A stretch of DNA of 62,075 bases from an uncultured Pseudobutyrivibrio sp. (GTDB taxonomy: Bacteria > Bacillota > Clostridia > Lachnospirales > Lachnospiraceae): contig CAMJBT010000010.1 of the NCBI GenBank assembly GCA_946403965.1, positions 1-62,075 of the forward strand, in the 5' to 3' direction. The notes beneath the pieces are model-generated. The model saw only the letters and a program-made list of their open reading frames with translations, had not been told where the DNA came from and did not search any database. A program made the translations under genes and the position numbers. Of this stretch, positions 43,841-51,796 are shown piece after piece; the first letter of the stretch is position 1; each line of letters begins with the position of its first letter.

Positions 43841-45001
43841 CTATTTACTATAAATTCTTCTTGCAATCACTTCGTAGTCAAACTGAAGCTTCGCAAATGC
43901 GAATGACTTTGCTTTTGTCTGTTCCAGAATCATAGGGTTCTCAGAAATTGACTTGAACACCTTTACCATGTCATCAACTGTATCAACATAGAAATAATTC
44001 TCGCCGTTGCAATCGGAATAAGTCTTGTCCTTATAAGTCTCGTGTGGGTATGTCATGTTGGCACAACCACAGCACATAGCAGTCTCAAATGTAGATGACT
44101 GTCCGCCTGGCTGACAATAAAGATCCACACCGGCAAGGAACTCTTCGATTTCCTTATTTACCTTCCAGCCCATGAAATGAATTCTGCTATCAGATTCCAA
44201 AAGTGGGCGAATGGTGCTTTCCATCTCGTCAGGGATTGAGCCAAATACAAAAAGTGCAAGCCTTGGGTCCTTCACCTGCTTGAAGGCAGTGAGAAGCTCG
44301 GCAGTACGCTTTCCTGCTGAAAGCTTTCCTGAATGAGCCAGGATAATGGCATCCTTTGGCAGAGCGTATCTATTGATGATATCCTGTCTGGCCTCGGACT
44401 GCTGTTCTGGAGTATATATGATACCTCCGATGGCCATAAACTCCATCTTGCTGTCTGGAATGCCATAGATGTCTTTAAGCCAATCACGCATCTGAACACC
44501 AAGATAAAGAACCTTGTCTACTTCTGGCAATGCCTTGTGCACAAAGTGACCATGGATGATTTTGTAAAATGCCTTGCTAAGTGGAGTCATTGCAGAATTT
44601 GTATAATCCTCGTGACTATCCATGAAAAACAAGCACTCTGGATGTTTCTTACAATAATCAGCCACATCCATCATCTCGTATCCGCAAACACCGTGATACA
44701 AAATTGTGTCTGGCTGAATCTCATTCAAATACTTCTTCAGCTTGCGGCACTTTTGAATTTTTTCAGTCCACAAATCACTGAATAGCACCCTGTCATATTT
44801 TAATCTGATAAGGCGGGCACCATTGTCCATGATGCGGTCTTCCTCTGGGCCTTCTACAAGGTTGCTGCCTTCGTAGTGATAAACATCAGTGATGATTGTG
44901 GTATCATGGCCGTCTTTGACGTTCATGGCAATCAGCATATTTTCTTGGTAGAGCATGCCTTCAGTGAAGTGACTAGGCATGCCTATATGTAGTATTTTCA
45001 T
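43841..45001 (-). CDS. GT4-like glycosyltransferase
   Basis: The 386 residues form a GT-B enzyme: KILHIGMPSHFTEGMLYQEN at the N-terminus, LAHSGKLSAGKRTAELLTAF for the C-domain start, and GVDLYCQPGGQSSTFETAMCCGC near 300-322 in the donor-binding region (E-x7-like, Glu after the Gly-Gln). No membrane segments. It is a retaining GT4/GT1-type enzyme; the sugars are unknown. It precedes the FemAB-like gene. Confidence 0.8.
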   Translation of the reverse strand: MKILHIGMPSHFTEGMLYQENMLIAMNVKDGHDTTIITDVYHYEGSNLVEGPEEDRIMDNGARLIRLKYDRVLFSDLWTEKIQKCRKLKKYLNEIQPDTILYHGVCGYEMMDVADYCKKHPECLFFMDSHEDYTNSAMTPLSKAFYKIIHGHFVHKALPEVDKVLYLGVQMRDWLKDIYGIPDSKMEFMAIGGIIYTPEQQSEARQDIINRYALPKDAIILAHSGKLSAGKRTAELLTAFKQVKDPRLALFVFGSIPDEMESTIRPLLESDSRIHFMGWKVNKEIEEFLAGVDLYCQPGGQSSTFETAMCCGCANMTYPHETYKDKTYSDCNGENYFYVDTVDDMVKVFKSISENPMILEQTKAKSFAFAKLQFDYEVIARRIYSK

Positions 45002-45037
45002 GATTTATATTTACCTCTTGCTTTTTATCCCAAAACT

Positions 45038-45058
45038 CTGTGCTCCCCCAGAGCACAG
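45038..45058. other. Short intergenic hairpin
   Basis: CTGTGCTC (45038-45045) pairs with GAGCACAG (45051-45058) between two GT4 genes. A degenerate TGACTTC-family palindrome (GGGCTTTTTCCTAAATTAACCC) follows at about 45095-45117 and overlaps the stop of the upstream GT4 gene. Confidence 0.5.
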
Positions 45059-45103
45059 CTGAAAAAGCTATTTTATATTTCCTATATTTTTATGGGCTTT
45101 TTC

Positions 45104-46312
45104 CTAAATTAACCCACAAGAATTGTATACATTCAAATATGAATTATACATTACGGCATTGTCGTAGTGAGTGACGGCGAAGGTGCGGATTTCTTCACTT
45201 GTCAGAGCGCGGGCCAATTGAGTGTCGCAGGCCTGACTAAGTGATGAAATCACCTGGGCGTCGTTTGGAACAAAGGTGCCGTAAGGCTCAGGCGCAGTTT
45301 CTTTTGTGCCACAGGCGTCGATGCCCACTACGGCTGTGCCGCAGCACAAAGCTTCGATACAAGTGGTTGGAAAATTTTCCGCCTTAGAGCATATTATAAA
45401 CAAATCTGCTTCAGAATACCATCGAGCCAGCTCGTCCTGATTTTTAGTGCGGGCGATGAGCTGCACATTTTCAGAATGACGCTTTGTTTCATCTGCACCC
45501 ACCAGAACAAACTGGGTATCAGGCATAGTGTCTGCCAATTCAAGAACAGTCTGGCCACCCTTTCTCACATCCATGATATTTGGTGCCACAGCAAGAATCA
45601 GTCTTGCATCTGGCTGAATCCCGAACTGTTTTCTTAAATCATCATCCTTTGGACGAGGATAAAAGATACCGTCGGTGTCTATTCCATTATGAATCACCTG
45701 GATGTTGTTGTCCCCTAAGTAAGTCTCTCTGGTTTTATCTGCAAGCCACTTTGAAGGAGTGACAATAGCCTTTAGATTCAGGCCTGCTATAGCAGCCTTT
45801 TTTTTCTTCAAAAGCTGGGCTGATTTATCGATTCCAAAAGAGCTAACGTACTCACGAAGATATGGACATTTGCCACAGCCTTCTTTGTACTTTTGGCATT
45901 CATAGGCGAAGCCACATTTTCCTGTGTACATGTATTCACAGTGGAAGGTCCACACCACAGGGATTTGCTGCTGCTTCAAGAATTCCAATAGCTCACTGAT
46001 GTTCACAAAATAAGCGTGAAGCTCGTGGATGTGGACAATATCCGGCTTGAATTCCTTTATATATTCAATCAAATTCCTGGTAGACTTTGGCGAAAAGCAA
46101 CCGTTCCTTCCCGTGATACGAGCAAGAAGGGCATGCACCTTTGTCTCTGAGTCTATACCAAATTTGTAGATTCCCGGTTCATCTATGACATCTCCGCGAC
46201 CATAGGCTACCGAGCTTTCATGACCATCTGCCAAAAGGCGACGGTGAAGGTCGTAGACTATCTTTCCAGTGGAGCTGTATTTACAGTTAACATCTATAAG
46301 TAATATTTTCAT
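45104..46312 (-). CDS. GT4 glycosyltransferase
   Basis: This 402-residue GT-B enzyme has KILLIDVNCKYSSTGKIVYD (acceptor domain), KAIVTPSKWLADKTRETYLG, VIHNGIDTDGIFYPR (the classic GT4 linker) and CSKAENFPTTCIEALCCGTAVVG (E-x7-E donor site). It belongs with capsule GT4 enzymes. Its last codons lie inside a degenerate intergenic palindrome, suggesting the element reshaped the C-terminus. It follows HisF by about 100 bases that include one copy of the 23-base repeat. Confidence 0.85.
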   Translation of the reverse strand: MKILLIDVNCKYSSTGKIVYDLHRRLLADGHESSVAYGRGDVIDEPGIYKFGIDSETKVHALLARITGRNGCFSPKSTRNLIEYIKEFKPDIVHIHELHAYFVNISELLEFLKQQQIPVVWTFHCEYMYTGKCGFAYECQKYKEGCGKCPYLREYVSSFGIDKSAQLLKKKKAAIAGLNLKAIVTPSKWLADKTRETYLGDNNIQVIHNGIDTDGIFYPRPKDDDLRKQFGIQPDARLILAVAPNIMDVRKGGQTVLELADTMPDTQFVLVGADETKRHSENVQLIARTKNQDELARWYSEADLFIICSKAENFPTTCIEALCCGTAVVGIDACGTKETAPEPYGTFVPNDAQVISSLSQACDTQLARALTSEEIRTFAVTHYDNAVMYNSYLNVYNSCGLI

Positions 46313-46351
46313 AAATTATATTTTCTCAACAAATATCCCGCGACTTCTGCT

Positions 46352-46374
46352 CGGTTCTTGATTTTCTGAGGAAA
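46352..46374. repeat. 23-base repeat shared with the 38.9 kb palindrome
   Basis: These bases equal the reverse complement of 38949-38971. The copy lies in the 102-base gap between HisF and the GT4 gene, next to a CGACTTC flank. Only half of the stem is kept here. Confidence 0.6.
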
Positions 46375-46414
46375 CATAAAACCTTTAGGTTATTCATTCC
46401 CCCTGAAAATCATA

Positions 46415-47185
46415 TTACTCTGTATATATTCCGGCTTCTGTAAGTTCTTCTTCGGTTGGGGCTGTGATAAGTACAGCTTTTAGACGTCCGTAGTAAACAA
46501 ACATGCTACCACCGGCAGCCGCATGAGCATGACCGTTTTCAAGAGCATCCTTTAAATCGGCAATACCACCGGCACCGCCACAAGCTGTAACAGGAATGCT
46601 AACAGCTGAAGCCACATCGTTTATGAGCTTTGTGTCATAACCAGTCATCATTCCATCTCGGTCGATACTGTTCAAAAAGATTTCTCCAGCTCCAAGCTCC
46701 TCAGCATGCTTTGCCAACTGAACAGGAGTCATGTCGATGACCTTTGTTCCATCACAGATGACACATTTATATTCGCCTTTTACAAGTTTTGCATCGATTG
46801 ATGCAACAACTGACTGTGAGCCAGCCAATGCCACTGCATCCTTTACAAGCTGCTCATCCTCTACAAGGCTTGTGTTCAAAACTACCTTTTCATAGCCGAT
46901 GGCAAGAAGCTTGCGCACCTGATCCAAAGTCTTGATGCCTCCGCCATATGATAGTGGCATAAAGGCCTCTGATGCCATATCAGTCAAAAGCTCGAAATCT
47001 GGCTCTAAGCCCTTTTTGCTTGCTGCAATATCCAGCACTGCCATCTCGTCGATTCCCTTACGATTGAAAATCTTCAAAGCGTTTACCGGATCTCCAAGGT
47101 ATGTTGGCTTTTTGAAATTTATTGTCTTTATCAGGTCCCTATCATCAATCAAGAGAACTGGTATAATTCTTGGTCTGTTAAACAT
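46415..47185 (-). CDS. hisF: HisF-like cyclase paralogue of the sugar amidotransferase set
   Basis: This 256-residue (beta/alpha)8 protein resembles HisF (RIIPVLLIDDRDLIKT, LSYGGGIKTLDQV, VVASIDAKLV, LNSIDRDGMMTGYD). In histidine HisF the first strand reads LDVKDG with a catalytic Asp11; here the matching place is Leu12, while the second Asp (SIDAK) is kept. Loss of the first Asp fits HisF paralogues that only pass ammonia. Its neighbours HisH and a PseA/WbpG-type enzyme show that it serves amidino-sugar formation, as in Campylobacter Cj1314-1316 or Pseudomonas WbpG loci, not histidine synthesis. Confidence 0.85.
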   Translation of the reverse strand: MFNRPRIIPVLLIDDRDLIKTINFKKPTYLGDPVNALKIFNRKGIDEMAVLDIAASKKGLEPDFELLTDMASEAFMPLSYGGGIKTLDQVRKLLAIGYEKVVLNTSLVEDEQLVKDAVALAGSQSVVASIDAKLVKGEYKCVICDGTKVIDMTPVQLAKHAEELGAGEIFLNSIDRDGMMTGYDTKLINDVASAVSIPVTACGGAGGIADLKDALENGHAHAAAGGSMFVYYGRLKAVLITAPTEEELTEAGIYTE

Positions 47186-47211
47186 GGTTACCTCTTATCT
47201 TTGGGTTATGT

Positions 47212-47823
47212 TTATTTGATTTTAATAAAGTTTTCAAATAATCTCATGCCGAAGTCATGACTTTTTTCAGGATGGAACTGCACTCCGTACACGTTTCCTG
47301 CATTCACTGCACATGCGAATTCATATCCATAATCACATGTCATCATCACATCCTCTGGATTCTTGCAAACAGCATGATATGTATGAACGAAATAGTATCT
47401 CTGTCGTCCTTCAATTCCAGCCAAAAGTGGAACATCCTTTTTAAACTCTACAATATCCCATCCCATATGTGGAACCTTCAAATTCATTTCTGCAGGGATA
47501 TCAAATTTCTTACATTCGAAATCAATAAGTCCAAGTCCTGGAAGCTCACCTTCCTCAGATGATTTGCCAAGAAGCTGCATGCCGAGGCAAATACCAAGGA
47601 TTGGCTTACCAGCTGCTGCCTGCTCTTTGATTACATCAACAAGGCCTGACTCGTTGAGCTTGCTCATGCCAGCGTCGAATGCGCCAACTCCTGGAAGGAT
47701 GAGGCGGTCGGCTTCTCTAATTTTTGCAGGGTCGGCGGTGATTACACTCTTTTCGCCTATGACCTTCAACATATTGGCGATGGAGCCTAAATTGCCCAGG
47801 CCGTAATTTATAATTGCTACCAT
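47212..47823 (-). CDS. hisH: HisH-like glutamine amidotransferase subunit
   Basis: The 203 residues form a class I glutaminase: MVAIINYGLGNLGSIANML, LPGVGAFDAGM, the nucleophile Cys79 in ILGICLGMQLLG and the His-Glu pair in VQFHPEKSHD. The start is ATG 47821-47823, matching HisH starts; the frame extends to 47847 without support. It releases ammonia from glutamine for the partner HisF-like and PseA-like proteins. It lies 26 bases before HisF and 246 bases after the PseA-like gene; that gap contains a structured GC-rich element. Confidence 0.88.
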   Translation of the reverse strand: MVAIINYGLGNLGSIANMLKVIGEKSVITADPAKIREADRLILPGVGAFDAGMSKLNESGLVDVIKEQAAAGKPILGICLGMQLLGKSSEEGELPGLGLIDFECKKFDIPAEMNLKVPHMGWDIVEFKKDVPLLAGIEGRQRYYFVHTYHAVCKNPEDVMMTCDYGYEFACAVNAGNVYGVQFHPEKSHDFGMRLFENFIKIK

Positions 47824-47850
47824 AATTAATTTACTCTTTCTATGCAATAC

Positions 47851-47987
47851 GCATTCCTAATCTAGATTTTCATGCTCCCGCAGGGCACCCCTCATACTCT
47901 CGCTAGGCAACTTTCCGCTTCGCGGCTCCCTCCTAGCTCGGTATGATACTTCCCTGCTCGCGCTCACTAACCTTTTCTAAGGAATGC
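47851..47987. ncRNA. Candidate structured RNA or palindromic element, GC-rich
   Basis: Nested complementary pairs stack in order: GCATTCCT/AGGAATGC (47851-47858, 47980-47987), GCAGGG/CCCTGC (47880-47885, 47952-47957), TCATAC/GTATGA (47892-47897, 47941-47946), GCTAGG/CCTAGC (47902-47907, 47932-47937) and CCGC-TTC-GCGG (47915-47925). The whole can fold as one long arm. It is much richer in G+C than its surroundings and lies in the PseA-HisH gap. It may be a regulatory leader, an RNA gene or a selfish repeat; the strand is undetermined. Confidence 0.5.
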
Positions 47988-48069
47988 TTTCTTCATCTAT
48001 AAAAACATTGATACACCAATTGAAAAATAACTTTCAACAAATTTAAAGCTCCATCTATGGAGGACGGTG

Positions 48070-49227
48070 TTAGAAGCGCATGTTACGTTTTTCGATGCCG
48101 AGGAGCTGGGAAATTTTTACGCCGAGGCGAATCATCCACATAGAATTTTTGTAGTCGTCTGGGACGTGGGCTGGCGCGTTAATGATTTCGTCGAACTCTT
48201 CAACTGTGACGCCTAGTTTCTTGGCGATGTATTCCTTGTCCTGCTCCATCTGGTCTGTATCATATGGATTGGATTTAAGTTTCTCTAAGGCTTCCTCGCG
48301 AGTCATTGTACCGGCAAGGATTTGTGTTGAGAATACGTTCTTTCTGGTGTCGAAGCCAAACTTGTATGGAAGATAATATCCTTCGAAGAATCTGGTAAAT
48401 ACGTTTTCATAATGCTTGTTTTCGTATTTGGTCCAGCCATATTTTTCGTGAAGGAACTCCTCGGCTTTGGCTTTATCATAAACCACGTAATCAAGTGGAT
48501 AGAAACGCTTCATTCCGTAGACATACTTGTAAAGCAAACGGTACTTAAGAATTCCACAGGTTGGATAAGTTTTCATAGGACGCTTGCCAAACTTCTTGTG
48601 GATATCCTTGTACATGCGAAGATCGTTCATATAAATCCATTCAACTGGTGGACGAACGAACTCGGTACTATTATTTGAGCCAGTAAGCACCCACTTAATC
48701 TTGTGCTTTACAGCGTAATTGTATAAAGAAGAAAAGATTGCATGATCCTGTGGAGCATCGCAACTACTAATACCAGACTTGAACATAGAAAGCTGGAAGT
48801 CGCTCATCTCCTTCCAGTTGATAACGTCTGTGTACATATCAAGGTCCATGCCCTTAACAATCTTTTCGATATTTTCTACTGCAACATTTAAATTCCAGCC
48901 GGTATCCACTACATAAATAAGTGGACGAAGGTGCATGACCTCCTTGGCGATATACGCAAGATATGAACTATCAGCACCACCGGACATACCAAGGATACAA
49001 TCGTAGTCACGGCCCTCTCCGTCTTTACGAATTTGAGCAGCTACCTTTTCAAGCTCCTCACGGTTTTCCTTTGTAGGGTCCCAGTATGGCTTTATGTTTC
49101 TCTCGAAGTTGCGGCAGTGGTCGCAGACACCTTCCTCGTCGAAGACTATCATGGAATCAGTGGTGTCCATGACGCACTGAGTGCAACGTTGAAATTCTCT
49201 TTTAATCTTAGGTACATAAATTGGCAT
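48070..49227 (-). CDS. N-acetyl sugar amidotransferase (PseA/WbpG type)
   Basis: The 385-residue PP-loop enzyme has an N-terminal four-Cys zinc site (Cys15, Cys18, Cys35, Cys38 in RCTQCVMD and GVCDHCRNF), the PP-loop SGGADSS at 82-88, and VVDTGWN, SCDAPQDHAIFSSLY and TGSNNSTEF typical of the WbpG/PseA family. It adenylates an acetamido group and uses ammonia from HisH/HisF to form an acetamidino group on an amino sugar. It heads the trio with hisH and hisF. The likely target is a sugar made by the nearby oxidoreductase and aminotransferase or the Leg-type pathway. Confidence 0.88.
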   Translation of the reverse strand: MPIYVPKIKREFQRCTQCVMDTTDSMIVFDEEGVCDHCRNFERNIKPYWDPTKENREELEKVAAQIRKDGEGRDYDCILGMSGGADSSYLAYIAKEVMHLRPLIYVVDTGWNLNVAVENIEKIVKGMDLDMYTDVINWKEMSDFQLSMFKSGISSCDAPQDHAIFSSLYNYAVKHKIKWVLTGSNNSTEFVRPPVEWIYMNDLRMYKDIHKKFGKRPMKTYPTCGILKYRLLYKYVYGMKRFYPLDYVVYDKAKAEEFLHEKYGWTKYENKHYENVFTRFFEGYYLPYKFGFDTRKNVFSTQILAGTMTREEALEKLKSNPYDTDQMEQDKEYIAKKLGVTVEEFDEIINAPAHVPDDYKNSMWMIRLGVKISQLLGIEKRNMRF

Positions 49228-49320
49228 AAGTAATTTACTCTTTCTCTATACTAAAATATCAAAAATACCCATATGCATTGTAGCCTATCTCACATGGATA
49301 TTTTGTCGCTAAAAATCGAA

Positions 49321-50685
49321 TTAGTCGTTGTCACGACTTTCGATGGACGAGAGGATTTTGTCTACGTCTACGACTTTGTCGAAGCCTTCGGTACTCTCCT
49401 TTTTGAAGAGAATACGAATGGTCATGAGGACAAGCTTGATATCCAAAAGGAAGCTGTACTTTTCGATGTACATCAGGTCAAGCTTGATTTTGTCGTAGGC
49501 TGATGTGTTGTACTTGCCGTAGATTTGAGCATAGCCGGTGAGGCCGCCTTTTACCTTACTGCGGAATTCAAACTCTGGAATGGCAGCGGTATATTTTTCT
49601 ACGTGCTCTGTACGCTCTGGACGAGGACCTACAATAGACATGTCGCCCTTTATGATGTTGAAAAGCTGAGGAAGCTCATCTACACGGGTAGCACGGATTA
49701 CATGACCAACCTTTGTGATTCTGTCATCATCATCTGTGGCAGGACGCTGGTCGGCGTCCTCAACCATACTTCTAAATTTCAAAATATCAAAAATCTTGCC
49801 ATCCTTTGTGACTCTGGCCTGCTTGTAAAATACAGGACCGTGATCCTCTAGCTTGATTGCGATGGCAATGATAAGCATCAACGGTGAAAAAACGACTGCA
49901 GCTACAGTACAAAGTACTACGTCGAAAAATCTCTTTACAATTTCCTGCTCCGGTGTAAGGCCGATGGTGTTGATGTGTACAAGCGGTGTGTCAAACTGAT
50001 GGATTCCCTCACCACCTCCAATGATAACATCAGAAATCTTTGGAGTGATGTAAGTGGTGATGTCGTGCATGAAGCAGTACTTCAACAAATCGTTTCGCTC
50101 CTTTGCGCTAACATCGGAAATAACGATTCCATCATAATCCTTCAGCATTTCAAAAATGGCATCCATGCCTTCACAGATGCTGACAATCTTACTGACATTG
50201 TAGCTGTCTGAACGAGTGTCCATCTTCACTTTCAGGCCAACGGATTCCTTGTTTCCATATACCATCAAAAGCTTGCTGGCTCTGGCATGCCTATCGTAAA
50301 TTGCAAAGAATAGATACACACAAATCAGAGATATACCAAAATCTCCAAGTGTGAGCCAAAGCAATGGGCCTGCTGGGATCAAAATGTTTGCCATCAGACA
50401 CAGCTGCAAATATGTTATCGTATTTACGATAAATATTCCTATCCACTGTGAGAACAAAACATCTGCGATACGAAGGTATCCATATTTAAAACCTTCGCAC
50501 AAATGGATGATGACGAGCATCATAAGGAAGTAAATTCCCATCAGCACATATTTTCCACGGCCAAGGAATGGATAGAAGTATTCTTTGTCGAAAATCTTGT
50601 ACTTCCATACAAAATAGTAGGCCACAGCCATAATCAGAAGCTCTATTATGCTTTCTATTTTTCTAATAGTATTTTTGTTTTTCAA
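49321..50685 (-). CDS. Polyprenyl sugar-phosphate transferase (WbaP-like initiator)
   Basis: The 454 residues give four N-terminal membrane helices, a middle soluble domain (about 140-235, CoA-binding-like) and a C-terminal bacterial sugar transferase domain: VKRFFDVVLCT re-entrant helix, GPVFYKQARVTKDGKIF, FRSM, the catalytic RVDELPQLFNIIKGDMS and VGPRPE. It moves a hexose-1-phosphate from UDP-sugar to undecaprenyl phosphate to start repeat-unit synthesis. Lying between the amino-sugar genes and the amidotransferase trio, it probably starts the polymer made by the right half of the locus. Galactose, glucose or a modified hexosamine are all possible. Confidence 0.9.
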   Translation of the reverse strand: MKNKNTIRKIESIIELLIMAVAYYFVWKYKIFDKEYFYPFLGRGKYVLMGIYFLMMLVIIHLCEGFKYGYLRIADVLFSQWIGIFIVNTITYLQLCLMANILIPAGPLLWLTLGDFGISLICVYLFFAIYDRHARASKLLMVYGNKESVGLKVKMDTRSDSYNVSKIVSICEGMDAIFEMLKDYDGIVISDVSAKERNDLLKYCFMHDITTYITPKISDVIIGGGEGIHQFDTPLVHINTIGLTPEQEIVKRFFDVVLCTVAAVVFSPLMLIIAIAIKLEDHGPVFYKQARVTKDGKIFDILKFRSMVEDADQRPATDDDDRITKVGHVIRATRVDELPQLFNIIKGDMSIVGPRPERTEHVEKYTAAIPEFEFRSKVKGGLTGYAQIYGKYNTSAYDKIKLDLMYIEKYSFLLDIKLVLMTIRILFKKESTEGFDKVVDVDKILSSIESRDND

Positions 50686-50785
50686 CTTTACTCTCCGCTA
50701 TGCAAGCCCAAAAAGTTTTTATTTATTAATTTTATCCTGTGACTTCCTGATTTTCTGAGGAAAAAAGAGTCACCTTAAAACTTTA

Positions 50786-51763
50786 TTAGCTTTGCTCACT
50801 CAAATAATTAATGACTACATTTGCAATATAATCCATATCTTCCACTGTGTAGGTCTGGGTGATTGGAATTGGAACCAGGTAACGGGACAAATGCTTTTCG
50901 AAATCATTTGTATCCTTTGATTCTGTAATCCATCTCCACCAGCGTGGAACGAAAATATTGTTTGCAACCAGGTGCTCACGAACGCCGTCCTTTTCCACCA
51001 AAAGTGGATAGACCATTGGTGCACCATTTTCCAAGTTAATCTTGAGCTCATTGTATTTGCCGAGCTTTTCATGAAGCACCTTGAAGTTTTCAAGACGCTT
51101 GCCATTTACATATTGAAGGTCGATGCCGTCCATCAATGCCTTTGTAAGCTTTGACATATAGCGCAATCCTTCACTATTGATGTGCTCCTCGTTTTCCTTT
51201 GAAAGGTCGTAAGCTGAGTTTGGACCACCTTCTATTGCCTGCAGAAGGAAATCTGCTGTGGCTGCGCTCTCGCCAGTTGGAATATCCAAATGATTCAGCT
51301 TGTCCCCTACCAGAAATGCTCCGTCTGGAACACCGAAGAACTTGCGACAACTGTATGCACTGTAGGTGCCGCGAACAGGCGCTGTATAAAATCCCTGGGT
51401 ATTGTCAAAAAGTACATGACTATGCTCAGCAATAATGTCCATCTGCTGAACATGAGTCATTATACCAAAGTAATTCGTATATACGAATAAGGCTTTGTCA
51501 TCGAAACCGCCCTCTGGCTCAATTGGCATAAAGTCGGAATCGATATTGTAGAATGCCGGTGTGACACCAGCTTCTCTAAGGCCAAGCTCCACTGTCTTGC
51601 ATGTGTAGTATGGAACGTAGACCTTTTTAAATCCTCCTGCCAGTGCTGCATATGCTATGGCGTTACGGCCTGAGTTAAGTGCAACCCAATCAAAACCTGG
51701 GAAGAAATCTGTATTAAGTTTTTTCAGTTCTAGTGGCAGACAACCACCGTACTCTTTAATCAT
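50786..51763 (-). CDS. PLP-dependent sugar aminotransferase-like protein (DegT-like)
   Basis: The 325-residue protein has an aspartate-aminotransferase fold: LNSGRNAIAYAALA (cofactor phosphate region), VYVPYYTCKTVELGL, LFDNTQGF with Asp120 for the PLP ring nitrogen, and SCRKFFG with Lys141 as the likely Schiff-base lysine. It is shorter than WbpE/ArnB enzymes and diverged, so it may be a DegT/DnrJ relative acting on a keto-sugar or an amino acid. It lies 33 bases after the Gfo/Idh/MocA oxidoreductase, which could supply the 3-keto substrate. Confidence 0.75.
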   Translation of the reverse strand: MIKEYGGCLPLELKKLNTDFFPGFDWVALNSGRNAIAYAALAGGFKKVYVPYYTCKTVELGLREAGVTPAFYNIDSDFMPIEPEGGFDDKALFVYTNYFGIMTHVQQMDIIAEHSHVLFDNTQGFYTAPVRGTYSAYSCRKFFGVPDGAFLVGDKLNHLDIPTGESAATADFLLQAIEGGPNSAYDLSKENEEHINSEGLRYMSKLTKALMDGIDLQYVNGKRLENFKVLHEKLGKYNELKINLENGAPMVYPLLVEKDGVREHLVANNIFVPRWWRWITESKDTNDFEKHLSRYLVPIPITQTYTVEDMDYIANVVINYLSEQS

Positions 51764-51796
51764 GGATTTCCTCCTAAAGTTTTATAGATACTAAGA

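Noticed and set aside
46415-47823. Histidine biosynthesis genes
   Set aside because: No other his genes are present, HisF lacks the first catalytic Asp, and a PseA/WbpG-type amidotransferase is adjacent.
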